NCBI GenBank assembly: GCA_023415205.1 | Contig: JAEZLR010000006.1 | Span: 186,001-250,000 of the forward strand | DNA length: 64,000 nucleotides | Source of the DNA: Bacillota bacterium | GTDB lineage: Bacteria; Bacillota; Clostridia; DSM-8532 | Reading direction: 5' to 3' | Shown here: positions 8,178 through 17,075 of the stretch, piece after piece | Position numbering within the stretch: position 1 is the first letter of the stretch | How the letters are laid out: the number at the start of each line of letters is the position of its first letter | Position numbers and translations under genes: made by a program | The notes under the pieces: model-generated | What the model was told of the DNA's origin: nothing | Seen by the model: the letters and a program-made list of their open reading frames with translations, nothing else | The model's database searches: none

Positions 8178-9552
8178 GAATACCGCTTTATATATGGTGG
8201 GCAATATCACTTCAAAAATTATCGCCTTTCTACTAGTACCACTTTATACCCACTATTTGAACACATCGGAAATGGGAACTTTTGATTTAATTTTAAACGC
8301 TATTACACTGATTATTCCGCTTATTACATTTAGTTCGGTTACTTCTATTTTTAGGTTTATCATAGACGATAATGCCTATACCGATAAGATATTAACCAAT
8401 GGATTGTTCATTACTTTCTTGGGTACAGCCATATCATTAATTCCTTTTTGTATATTTGCAGCATTTGTTCAAATCAATTATTTTAGCCTAATCATCATAT
8501 TATTAATATGTATGATGCTAGATAACACATGGAAATATGTGGCCCGGGCAACTAAGAATAATTTTTGTTATGTATTGTCTGGAGTCATTCAAACTTTTAT
8601 TACAGGGATTGCGGCAATTACCTTTATTATAGGTTTTAGATTAGGCATAAAGGGGATACTCTTGTCCTATGCTTTGGCACCATTAGCATCATTCATTTTT
8701 ATGGAATACAAGCTTAAAATACGTCATAGAATTAAGTTTAAACTCATTAATAAGAATACTATTCTGGAAATGTTGAAATATTCTGTTCCACTAATACCTA
8801 ATGATGTAACCTGGTGGTTAATTCAAAGCGCCAATCGATTTATCATAAAGTACTTTCTAGGTGTAGAGGCAAATGGAATATATGCTGTATCAACAAAGTT
8901 TCCTTCTTTGTTTATGACATTTAATTCTTTGTTTAATATGGCATGGACAGAAAGCGCCATTGAAGAGTATGAATCAAATGGTAAGGATGATTATTATACA
9001 AAAGTGTTTAATCAGCTTATTAAGCTGCAGTTTACTGTGCTGTTTATTATTCTTCCAGTCATTAAGTATTTATTTAAATTCATGCTGAATATTTCATATA
9101 TTACTGCGCTAGATTATATCCCTTTTCTTATGCTAGGCACTATATTCCAAGCCTTCTCTCTTTTTTACGGGACTGGGTACTTAAGTTCAAAAGAGACAAA
9201 GGGTGCCTTTACGACCACGGCACTGTCTGCTGTTAGCAATATATTGATCCTTGTTCTAACGATTAAGTTCCTTGGTTTACATGCTGTCGCTATTGCCAGT
9301 GCGGTTAGTTATGCCATCCTTTGGCTTGTCAGAGCTTATGGAACAAAAAAGTATTTTAATATTAAAACTAATTTTAGGATGGTATTGTTTTTTGTTTTCA
9401 TATCGCTTGTCTATATTTTTGCATATTATATCAATAATATGGCCATAGATATAACTATGTTTATTCTTGCCTTATTAATTGGTTTCTATTTTAATAAAGA
9501 AGCTATCTTCAAATTAATGGGCTATCTAAAACTAAGAATTAAAAGAGTATAG
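8152..9552 (+). CDS. Wzx-type polysaccharide flippase (MOP superfamily)
   Basis: The protein has 466 residues and roughly 12-14 hydrophobic segments. The N-terminus, NTALYMVGNITSKIIAFLLVPLYTHYLN, shown here in part only, is the classic Wzx opening with a Pro in the first helix. LKYSVPLIPNDVTWWLIQSA (near residue 225) repeats the pattern at the start of the second half. It should flip undecaprenyl-pyrophosphate-linked repeat units across the membrane before Wzy polymerisation. It lies mid-operon, overlapping the upstream FrhB-like gene by 26 bases and ending 8 bases before a glycosyltransferase. Confidence 0.88.
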   Translation: MEKEKKLIKNTALYMVGNITSKIIAFLLVPLYTHYLNTSEMGTFDLILNAITLIIPLITFSSVTSIFRFIIDDNAYTDKILTNGLFITFLGTAISLIPFCIFAAFVQINYFSLIIILLICMMLDNTWKYVARATKNNFCYVLSGVIQTFITGIAAITFIIGFRLGIKGILLSYALAPLASFIFMEYKLKIRHRIKFKLINKNTILEMLKYSVPLIPNDVTWWLIQSANRFIIKYFLGVEANGIYAVSTKFPSLFMTFNSLFNMAWTESAIEEYESNGKDDYYTKVFNQLIKLQFTVLFIILPVIKYLFKFMLNISYITALDYIPFLMLGTIFQAFSLFYGTGYLSSKETKGAFTTTALSAVSNILILVLTIKFLGLHAVAIASAVSYAILWLVRAYGTKKYFNIKTNFRMVLFFVFISLVYIFAYYINNMAIDITMFILALLIGFYFNKEAIFKLMGYLKLRIKRV

Positions 9553-9560
9553 GGTAATAA

Positions 9561-10634
9561 ATGAAAAAAATATTATTTATATCAGTTAATCAATATGGCT
9601 ACAATACAGACTTATATAAATACAGCGATTATCTTTCGGATGATTATGATGTTTTTTACTTATCGATTTTTTCGAGTATGCCAAAAACTGAAAATAGTAA
9701 AGTTAGTATTACATATATTAACCGGCCAAAATCGGGAATGCTGGGGCGTCTAAAGCTTGTATTTAAGAGCATTTCATTTATTAGGCAAATTAAGCCTGAT
9801 TATGTTTTTGTAAAATATTTTGCATCTTGCAGTTTAATCAAAATGCTAAGTAATATTAAAGGGCTAATCGTTGATATTAGGACTGCAACAATCGATGTCA
9901 ACCCCCGGATACGTCGGATTAAAGATAAGGTTTTGTCTTTAGAGGTTAATCAATTCAAACATATTTCAGTCATTTCTTCAGGGCTCATCGAGACATTGAA
10001 GCTTGATAGAGAAAAATGTTTTGTCTTGCCATTAGGTGCAGATAAGTTAATCAGTAAGCAGAAGGATGTAAAGAAATGCATGAACCTATTGTATGTAGGA
10101 ATATTCGATCAAAGGAATATTGAGGATACTATTAACGGATTTGCATTATTTTATTATAAATATAAAAATATAATTCCATGCCAATATACTATTATCGGCT
10201 ACTCTTATAGAAAAGAATATGAAGAGAGCGTTATCAAAACTATTGAGGCTAGTAACCTTCAAAACATAGTAAGGTATGTTGGACGAAAGAATCATAACGA
10301 ATTAAAGCAATACTTTGAATGTCACAACATAGGGGTATCTTATATTCCTTTAAGGGACTACTTTCAGCACCAGCCACCAACAAAGACTTACGAATACATA
10401 CAAAACGGGTTGATTTGTCTTGCAACGGAGACCTTTGAGAATTCTAAAGTTATTAATTCAGCTAATGGTGTCTTAATTAGTGATGGGCCTGAGGCGTTCC
10501 GTAGGGGGTTGGAAGAAATATATGCCAATATAGATAAATATGATTCTAAAGATATTATGAAGCACAGTGAACAATATAATTGGAGAAAAATAGTGAACGA
10601 TGTTTTAAAGAAAAAATTAGAAAGTATTATATAG
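9561..10634 (+). CDS. Glycosyltransferase, GT-B fold (GT4-like)
   Basis: The product has 357 residues. MKKILFISVNQYGYNTDLYKY is a typical GT-B start. LLYVGIFDQRN near residue 175 opens the C-terminal nucleotide-sugar domain. YIPLRDYFQHQPPTKTYEYI near 265-285 corresponds to the donor-binding stretch, with a Pro-rich variant in place of a clean E-x7-E. The fold call is firmer than the family number. No signal peptide. It is part of the exopolysaccharide operon, 8 bases after the flippase and 8 bases before the next glycosyltransferase. Confidence 0.72.
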   Translation: MKKILFISVNQYGYNTDLYKYSDYLSDDYDVFYLSIFSSMPKTENSKVSITYINRPKSGMLGRLKLVFKSISFIRQIKPDYVFVKYFASCSLIKMLSNIKGLIVDIRTATIDVNPRIRRIKDKVLSLEVNQFKHISVISSGLIETLKLDREKCFVLPLGADKLISKQKDVKKCMNLLYVGIFDQRNIEDTINGFALFYYKYKNIIPCQYTIIGYSYRKEYEESVIKTIEASNLQNIVRYVGRKNHNELKQYFECHNIGVSYIPLRDYFQHQPPTKTYEYIQNGLICLATETFENSKVINSANGVLISDGPEAFRRGLEEIYANIDKYDSKDIMKHSEQYNWRKIVNDVLKKKLESII

Positions 10635-10642
10635 GGGGGTCT

Positions 10643-11692
10643 ATGAGAAAATTTGTATATATAACAGATGCCTTGCAATATCCGTATGACGAAGGGTTCA
10701 GAAAGTTTGCTTTTTATTTTTACAATAACTTATCAGGAATCTTTGATACAATTGTGTTAAACAACAATGACCATTTAGAGGAAAGCGAAAGCACATCATT
10801 TTATAAAGTAAATCATTCATTCTTGGACTATCATTTTCTAAAAAAAGTTAGTAAATATACAAAAATCGTATATCTACCTTTGGCATCAATAACCTTTAAC
10901 AGTATTATAAGAGCAGTTATTATTTCAAAAGTAACTAAAAGACAGATATTTTTAGTTGGTCTACAAGAAAGAAAGCATACTAAAGTTCAACAAATACTAA
11001 TAAAAAGAATAAAATGTATAACTTATTTATTATTGAATGGGTTTAAAAACACTAAGTTATTCAATAACGTAATCAGCATGAACAGCGGTGTCGACGCTAA
11101 TAAGTTTAATGTTATTGATGATAGTGATGAAATTTTCAGAATTAAAAATAAATATTCCATACCCATAAATAAGAATATCTTCCTTCATGTTGGACATATA
11201 AAGAACGGTAGGAATATTGATGATCTAATAACCCTCCAGGAGAGAGTAGAAGATGGGCAAATTGTTTTGGTTAGTAGTAGCAGCACAGAAAGTGATCCAA
11301 TAGAAAAGAAACGTTTAGTGGAAAAGGGGATTATCGTTATAGACCGTTATATTAAGAACATCTCCGAATTATATAACCTTGCAGATGCATACCTTTTTCT
11401 TGTTAAGCAAGATGACAATTTTATTTGTCAGCCTTTATCAGTTCTCGAGGCTCTGGTGTGTGGTAATCAAATCATAACATACGATTTTATACTTAAAAAC
11501 AGATTTGATAAAATTGATAAAGGTATACAGTACTTAAGTACTATTGAAGATATTGTTAAATATTTAAGTAACTACAAAAAACCAACAATGGAGCAAAGAA
11601 AAAGAATTTCAGCAGAAACACTGGAAAATTACAATTGGAATTTAGTCATTAATAATGTCATTAGAAAGGTTATGAGTTCCAACGATGGTTAA
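10643..11692 (+). CDS. Probable glycosyltransferase, GT-B fold
   Basis: The product has 349 residues. ATG 10643 follows the strong site AGGGGGG; an in-frame ATG at 10580 would overlap the upstream gene and is less likely. The N-terminal half is divergent. The C-terminal half has IFLHVGHIKNGRNIDDL near residue 175 and LADAYLFLVKQDD followed by QPLSVLEALVCGNQI near 255-280, which fits the donor domain of GT4 enzymes with the first Glu of E-x7-E altered. The last 8 bases overlap the next gene. Substrate unknown. Confidence 0.65.
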   Translation: MRKFVYITDALQYPYDEGFRKFAFYFYNNLSGIFDTIVLNNNDHLEESESTSFYKVNHSFLDYHFLKKVSKYTKIVYLPLASITFNSIIRAVIISKVTKRQIFLVGLQERKHTKVQQILIKRIKCITYLLLNGFKNTKLFNNVISMNSGVDANKFNVIDDSDEIFRIKNKYSIPINKNIFLHVGHIKNGRNIDDLITLQERVEDGQIVLVSSSSTESDPIEKKRLVEKGIIVIDRYIKNISELYNLADAYLFLVKQDDNFICQPLSVLEALVCGNQIITYDFILKNRFDKIDKGIQYLSTIEDIVKYLSNYKKPTMEQRKRISAETLENYNWNLVINNVIRKVMSSNDG

Positions 11693-12326
11693 GCTTATCT
11701 GTTTAGAAGGTATTGATGGATGCGGAAAAAGTACGCAAGTAAATATGGTGAAAAGTAATGTGAGTGTAGGATACTGCTGGTTAAGATACAAACCTTTCTT
11801 ATTAAAGCCTTTATATATCGTAAAGACTATAAGAATGAGTAAAGGCGCAATAAAAAGTTTAGAACAGCAATATGAAAGCAATAGCATGATGAAGAAAAAG
11901 CTTTTTAAAAGCGGTATTATTTCAAGAATTTGGTACAGTATAGCCTTAATGGACTATATACTTGTGAGCAAGCTGAAATTATCTATTGCAAAAAGGAATA
12001 ATAAGCTAGTTGTACTGGATAGATATTTCTTTGATTTTTTGATAGATCAGGGGCTTAATTTTGGGTGGGATAAAAAAAAGTATTTTTCTGAAATCAAAAA
12101 ACTTAGTAAATTATTTAGGGTACCCGATAAGACTATCCTTTTGGATATACCGCCTGATGAAGCATTAAAAAGGAAACATGATATTCCTAATTTACATTAT
12201 CTTAATACCAGATATGAGTTATATAATGTGATCGCTAAGGAATTGAATTGGGATATTATAAATGCTACATTGCCAAAGGAAGAAATTAATCAGAAAATAT
12301 TAAGCATTGTGGAGTCTTTATCATGA
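11685..12326 (+). CDS. Thymidylate kinase-like P-loop kinase
   Basis: The product has 213 residues. The P-loop EGIDGCGKSTQV lies at about residues 6-17. VVLDRYFFDFLIDQG near residue 108 contains the DR(Y/H) motif of the thymidylate kinase family, and LLDIPPDEALKRK near 150 resembles the lid region. The housekeeping Tmk normally lies with holB-type genes, so a paralogue inside a glycan operon suggests another role, for example phosphorylating a sugar, nucleotide or lipid-linked intermediate. It overlaps the glycosyltransferase upstream (8 bases) and the phosphodiesterase downstream (4 bases, ATGA), so the kinase and phosphodiesterase are probably made together. The nucleotide substrate is unproven. 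Confidence 0.72.
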   Translation: MVKLICLEGIDGCGKSTQVNMVKSNVSVGYCWLRYKPFLLKPLYIVKTIRMSKGAIKSLEQQYESNSMMKKKLFKSGIISRIWYSIALMDYILVSKLKLSIAKRNNKLVVLDRYFFDFLIDQGLNFGWDKKKYFSEIKKLSKLFRVPDKTILLDIPPDEALKRKHDIPNLHYLNTRYELYNVIAKELNWDIINATLPKEEINQKILSIVESLS

Positions 12327-13729
12327 AAAAGTTAGCTGTAATATTAATTGATGGACTGGATCCCGAGGTGCTCCAAAAACATATTGAGAGTTTGCCAAAT
12401 CTTAAAGAACTCGTTGAGAAAGGTACTTTCAAAAAGCTTGAATCTGTCATACCTCCAGATTCCATACCAGCGTGGGCAACAATATACACCGGTGTTAACC
12501 CAGGTGAGCATGGTATTTTTGAATCTATAGATTATCTAAAAATAAAAAATCAAGATTTCTCTATGGATAATAGTGTTTTTAAGGGTAAGACATTTTGGGA
12601 TGCTATTTCTAATAACGGCGACACTGTGGGTATTGTGAATCCATTTATAGCCTATCCAAGCTGGGATGTTAATGGATATATGCTATCAGGTCCTGTTTTT
12701 GAGTCCGGCAATGTTTCATGCAACGTTAAGGAGGTTATTGAAAAATATAATATACCTCCTTTGGGTGGTATAGTCGATTACCCTTGCGAAAAGTCATATG
12801 AAGAATTCTTGCAGAAAAGTTTAAGCTTGATGAAGGAGCAAAACGAATTAGCCTTAAATTTATTCAAAAATGAGAATACATCATTTTTCTTCTATGGAAA
12901 TCTTATAGTAGATAGGATAAAACATTTCTATTGGAAATTTACCGAGAACAATAAAAAAAGTAGAAGTGAGTTCTTATCTCGTTCAGTATTAAATGTATAT
13001 CGGGAAGTAGATAATCTCCTCGGAAAGATAAAGAATGTATTCCAGGGAGAAACAAATATTTTACTCATAAGCGATCATGGGCACCAGAGGCGAGTTGTAA
13101 AATCATTTTGCCTAAATGAATGGTTGCGCAGAAAAGGATATATTCAAACAAGATTTGGGGTAAAAACAATAGTTGAAGTAACAAAAAATATCATTCTCTC
13201 AATGTTGAGTAATCTTGGTCATATTGACTTAGCACTTAAAATCAGTAAATTTATTCCAAATGTGCGAAAACTAAAGAATAGTGAGTATATAAATAATTCT
13301 AAATCAGATTTTTATGTTCCCAAATTTGCTGGTATGAACCCCTATGGTGGGATTTGTATTAATAAGGAAAACGTAAATGAGAACGTCATAGTTGAATTAA
13401 TGGATAAGCTAGGAAGTATAACCGATGGTGGAGTAAAAATCATTGAGTGGATTGAAAGACGTGAAAACCTGTATAAAGGAAGGTTTGTCAATCAATTTCC
13501 AGATATAGTATTTAAGCTGAATGATAATTACGGTATAAACAGAAGCTTCTATACTGGTAAAGTTTTTGGGAAAAATCATTTCTTTTCGAGAATTTCTGGA
13601 GGCCATAGACGGGATGGTGTGTTTTTATGTTCAGAAAAAGTTAATGGCCTGAATGATAGAGCAAAAATAAAAATTGAAGAAATTCATAAAATCATACTCG
13701 ATCTATTTTATGATAGGGAAGTTGGATAA
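12323..13729 (+). CDS. Alkaline-phosphatase-fold phosphodiesterase / nucleotide pyrophosphatase-like protein
   Basis: The product has 468 residues. The N-terminal metal site is LIDGLDPE. IPAWATIYTGVNPGEHGIFE at about residues 48-67 carries the nucleophile Thr region and the TGxxPxxHG signature of the type I phosphodiesterase family. DRIKHFYW near residue 195 and LLISDHGHQRR near 250 provide further metal ligands (D, H, DHG). No signal peptide is seen, so it is probably cytoplasmic, unlike secreted phosphatases. Its start overlaps the kinase-like gene by 4 bases. A role in making or editing a phosphodiester or nucleotide-linked intermediate of the polysaccharide is an inference. Confidence 0.75.
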   Translation: MKKLAVILIDGLDPEVLQKHIESLPNLKELVEKGTFKKLESVIPPDSIPAWATIYTGVNPGEHGIFESIDYLKIKNQDFSMDNSVFKGKTFWDAISNNGDTVGIVNPFIAYPSWDVNGYMLSGPVFESGNVSCNVKEVIEKYNIPPLGGIVDYPCEKSYEEFLQKSLSLMKEQNELALNLFKNENTSFFFYGNLIVDRIKHFYWKFTENNKKSRSEFLSRSVLNVYREVDNLLGKIKNVFQGETNILLISDHGHQRRVVKSFCLNEWLRRKGYIQTRFGVKTIVEVTKNIILSMLSNLGHIDLALKISKFIPNVRKLKNSEYINNSKSDFYVPKFAGMNPYGGICINKENVNENVIVELMDKLGSITDGGVKIIEWIERRENLYKGRFVNQFPDIVFKLNDNYGINRSFYTGKVFGKNHFFSRISGGHRRDGVFLCSEKVNGLNDRAKIKIEEIHKIILDLFYDREVG

Positions 13730-13733
13730 TATA

Positions 13734-14954
13734 ATGAAGATATTATTTATAAATAAGTTCCTCTACCCGAATGGTGGTAGTGAAACATATTGCTTCAATC
13801 TTGCTCAATTTCTTAAATACAAGGGTCATAAAGTACAATTCTTTGGCATGGATCACAGTAAGAATATAGTACACAACGATCTAAACTTAGGTGTTGCGAA
13901 TACTGAATTTAAAAAGATATCTTTTAGCAAAATAGTATATCCATTTAAAATAATTTACTCTGCAGAAGCACGACGGAAAATTAAAGAGTTAATTAATTAT
14001 TTTAAACCTGATATCGTTCATCTAAATAATTATAATTTTCAAATTACGCCTTCCATATTATACGAGATTAAAAAGTATAATATACCCATAGTTATGACTT
14101 TACACGATTATCAGCTCGTCTGTCCTAATCATATGCTCTACCTGGATCATAAGAGACAAATTTGCGAAGCATGTAAAGGGAGGAATTATATTAGCTGCAT
14201 TAAAAACAAATGCCTGCATAACTCAAGAATTAAAAGCATTCTGGCAGCGTTTGAAGGGTGGATTTATTTTAAGTTAAGAACATATGAGAAGTACATCGAT
14301 GCTTATATATCACCGACAATCTTTCTAAAGAATAAGCTCATCGAATTTGGCGAAAGTGGAGAAAGAATAAGTGTCCTTCCTAATTTTATTGGTAAACCTA
14401 AGGGGTTAGACGAAGGCTTAAAAGATAATTATGTTTTGTATTTTGGTAGATTATCACCTCAGAAGGGGATTAAAACTTTACTTAACGCGGCAGAAATGTT
14501 ACCTGAGATCAAGTTTAAAATAGCTGGTGCTGGTGAATTGCAGGATGAAATAAAAGGCGGTAATATTGAGTTTTTAGGTTTTCAATCAGGTGATTTACTG
14601 AAATCGTTAATTAGTAATGCTTTATTTACAATTTATCCTTCCGAATGGTATGAAAATTGTCCTATGTCTGTTCTCGAATCCCAAATGTATGGAACGCCTG
14701 TTATTGGTGCCAGGATAGGAGGAATTCCTGAACTAATTGATGATGGTGTTGATGGCGTACTTTTTGAACCCGGAGACATTAATGGATTAATTGAAAAGAT
14801 TAGGATGCTATATTATAACAGGTCCTTGTTGTTGGATTTTAGTAAAAAATGTGCCAATAAGGCAGAAAAATATTTAGTAAATGGATACTATGATCAACTT
14901 ATAAAAATATATAAACAAGCAATCAATAAAAATTTAAATTGTGAGGTTCAGTAG
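13734..14954 (+). CDS. Glycosyltransferase family 4
   Basis: The product has 406 residues from ATG 13734, 4 bases after the upstream stop; a longer frame from 13674 would overlap that gene. PNGGSETYCFNLAQFLKYKG gives the N-terminal Gly-rich loop, VMTLHDYQLVCPNHMLYLD the acceptor domain, and a Cys-rich insert with CEACKGRNYISC and a following C near residues 140-160 could bind a metal. FGRLSPQKGIKTLL opens the donor domain and YENCPMSVLESQMYG holds E-x7-E. The Cys insert is common in one GT4 subgroup. Sugar specificity unknown. The radical SAM gene follows at once. Confidence 0.85.
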   Translation: MKILFINKFLYPNGGSETYCFNLAQFLKYKGHKVQFFGMDHSKNIVHNDLNLGVANTEFKKISFSKIVYPFKIIYSAEARRKIKELINYFKPDIVHLNNYNFQITPSILYEIKKYNIPIVMTLHDYQLVCPNHMLYLDHKRQICEACKGRNYISCIKNKCLHNSRIKSILAAFEGWIYFKLRTYEKYIDAYISPTIFLKNKLIEFGESGERISVLPNFIGKPKGLDEGLKDNYVLYFGRLSPQKGIKTLLNAAEMLPEIKFKIAGAGELQDEIKGGNIEFLGFQSGDLLKSLISNALFTIYPSEWYENCPMSVLESQMYGTPVIGARIGGIPELIDDGVDGVLFEPGDINGLIEKIRMLYYNRSLLLDFSKKCANKAEKYLVNGYYDQLIKIYKQAINKNLNCEVQ

Positions 14955-14955
14955 A

Positions 14956-15963
14956 ATGTCGAAAAGAAAGCTTTATGGTTCCATAATTATTACTTACAGG
15001 TGCAACGCCCGCTGTAATATGTGCGATTGCTTCAAAGATCCTACTCGCCCTGAAGAAGAGATAACAATAGATGTAATAAAGAAACTTCCGGAAATGGCTT
15101 TTACTAATATTACGGGAGGCGAGCCCTTTATACGCAAGGATATTATTGAGATTGTTAGAGAACTCTATAAAAAAACTAATAGGATCGTAATCTCTACAAA
15201 TGGTTTTTTTACAGATAGAATAGTCTCTTTGTGTGATGAGTTCCCTGAAATCGGAATACGCATAAGTATTGAAGGACTTCAGGAAGCTAATGATAGGATA
15301 AGAGGTATCCCTGAGGGATTCAACAGGGGCTATACCACGCTTAAAAAATTAGTAGAAAAAGGGCACAAGGATATTGGATTTGGCTGTACTGTCCAAGAAA
15401 TGAATGCGCATGATCTCGTCCCACTTTATAAAATGTCTGACGAAATGGGTATGGAGTTTGCCACTGCAACTCTCCATAACTCCTTTTATTTCAGAAAGAT
15501 AGACAACGAGATTAATGATAAAGAAAAAGTAGCTCAAGCCTTTGAGGCGCTCATCAATGAACTGCTCAAATCAAAGTCTCCCAAAAAGTGGTTTAGAGCC
15601 TATTTCAATCATGGTTTAATAAACTATATCTATGGAAATAAAAGATATTTGCCTTGTGATATGGGTTCAAATGGATTTTTTGTAGACCCCTTTGGCCACG
15701 TGCTTCCATGCAATGGAAGCACAGAGAAAATGTCTATGGGTAACCTAAACGATCAAACCTGGGAAGAAATTTGGAACTCCACACGTGCACAAGCAGTAAG
15801 GAAAATGGTAAAGAACTGTCCTAAGAACTGCTGGATGATAGGGAGTGTTTCTCCGGCTATGCATCAAAGAATTTGGATTCCCGCATGGTGGGTCATAAAA
15901 CATAAGATTAAAGGTGGTTACTCATTAAAGGAAAATAAGTACATTCACAAGAGGGCTATATGA
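14956..15963 (+). CDS. Radical SAM protein with SPASM-like C-terminus
   Basis: The product has 335 residues from ATG 14956, with GAGG at 14943-14946; an in-frame GTG at 14941 overlaps the upstream gene. YRCNARCNMCDC at about residues 13-24 is the CxxxCxxC motif that binds the [4Fe-4S] cluster and S-adenosylmethionine. NITGGEPFIRKD near 50 is the GGE motif. The C-terminus has LPCNGSTEKMSMGNL and then CPKNCWM, an auxiliary-cluster (SPASM/twitch-like) pattern. Proteins of this type either modify peptides or alter sugars in surface-glycan clusters. Since it lies between two glycosyltransferases and overlaps the next by 4 bases, sugar modification is the more likely role. A link to the small peptides 14 kb upstream is possible but weak. 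Confidence 0.75.
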   Translation: MSKRKLYGSIIITYRCNARCNMCDCFKDPTRPEEEITIDVIKKLPEMAFTNITGGEPFIRKDIIEIVRELYKKTNRIVISTNGFFTDRIVSLCDEFPEIGIRISIEGLQEANDRIRGIPEGFNRGYTTLKKLVEKGHKDIGFGCTVQEMNAHDLVPLYKMSDEMGMEFATATLHNSFYFRKIDNEINDKEKVAQAFEALINELLKSKSPKKWFRAYFNHGLINYIYGNKRYLPCDMGSNGFFVDPFGHVLPCNGSTEKMSMGNLNDQTWEEIWNSTRAQAVRKMVKNCPKNCWMIGSVSPAMHQRIWIPAWWVIKHKIKGGYSLKENKYIHKRAI

Positions 15964-17069
15964 AAATAGCAATGATCGGCCAAAAAGGTATTCCTTCAAG
16001 ATCTGGTGGAATAGAGATACATGTTGAGGAGATTTCAAAAAGGCTTGCTAAGAGGAATTGTGAAGTAGACGTCTATTGTCGTCGTGGTTATTGTAGCAAT
16101 ATAGAGGAATGGCATCATAACGGAATTAATTTAAAATATGCACCCTATATACATTCGAAACATTTAGATGCTATAACCCATACCTTTACCTCTACTGTTA
16201 AAGCTTTATTCTCCGGTTGCGATATCTTTCATTACCACGCTTTGGGGCCGGCTACTCTTTCTTTTATACCTCGTATCTTTGGGAAAAAGGTTGTTTGTAC
16301 AGTCCATGGACTTGACTGGCAACGTGGAAAATGGGGAGGGTTTGCTTCAAGATATCTTAAATTTGGAGAGTTTGCCACTGCTAAGTTCCCCAACATTACA
16401 ATAAATGTTTCAGATAATCTTGTAAAATACTATTATGAAAAATACGGGGTTGATACAGTATTCATTCCAAATGGAGTGGAAAAACACGACAGAGTTGAAC
16501 CGGAAAGGATAGGGCCGTCTTATGGCCTAGAGAAAGACGGCTACATTCTTTTTTTAGCCAGGCTGGTTCCTGAGAAAGGTGCACACTACCTTATAGCTGC
16601 GTATAAAAAGCTAAACACGGATAAGAAACTTGTTATAGCAGGAGGGGCAAGCCATAGTACGCATTATGAAAAATCGCTCCATCTCTTGGCAGATAATAAC
16701 CCCAATATCATCTTTACCGGCTTTGTATCTGGAACTTTATTGGAGGAACTGTATAGCAATGCCTATTTATATGTTTTGCCATCAGATATTGAGGGATTAC
16801 CCATCAGTTTGCTAGAGGCTATGAGCTTCGGAAACTGCTGCCTGACCAGTGATATTCCGGAAAACCAGGCTGTTGTAAAAGGTATGGGGATGACCTTTAG
16901 AAAAGGTGATGTTGAGGATTTGTATAGAGGTCTAGAAAGACTCCTTAATAACCATGCAACAGTATATAAAATGAAGGAAAATATACAAAAATATGTTTGT
17001 GATAATTATAACTGGGAAGATATAACTATTAGTACTCATGAGGTATATAAAGGTTTAATCAGTAAGTGA
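15960..17069 (+). CDS. Glycosyltransferase family 4 (DUF1972-type N-terminus)
   Basis: The product has 369 residues. MKIAMIGQKGIPSRSGGIE is the diagnostic N-terminal stretch of rhamnosyl/galactosyl-type GT4 enzymes with a DUF1972 domain. VHGLDWQRGKWGG near residue 118, FLARLVPEKGAHYLI near 198 and PSDIEGLPISLLEAM near 275 (E-x7-E) complete the GT-B signature. It overlaps the radical SAM gene by 4 bases. Role: addition of one sugar during repeat-unit synthesis; identity unknown. Confidence 0.87.
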   Translation: MKIAMIGQKGIPSRSGGIEIHVEEISKRLAKRNCEVDVYCRRGYCSNIEEWHHNGINLKYAPYIHSKHLDAITHTFTSTVKALFSGCDIFHYHALGPATLSFIPRIFGKKVVCTVHGLDWQRGKWGGFASRYLKFGEFATAKFPNITINVSDNLVKYYYEKYGVDTVFIPNGVEKHDRVEPERIGPSYGLEKDGYILFLARLVPEKGAHYLIAAYKKLNTDKKLVIAGGASHSTHYEKSLHLLADNNPNIIFTGFVSGTLLEELYSNAYLYVLPSDIEGLPISLLEAMSFGNCCLTSDIPENQAVVKGMGMTFRKGDVEDLYRGLERLLNNHATVYKMKENIQKYVCDNYNWEDITISTHEVYKGLISK

Positions 17070-17075
17070 GGGATT

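Noticed and set aside
11685..12326. Housekeeping thymidylate kinase
   Set aside because: The P-loop and DRY motif fit, but the operon position and divergent lid make a pathway-specific kinase more likely; not excluded.
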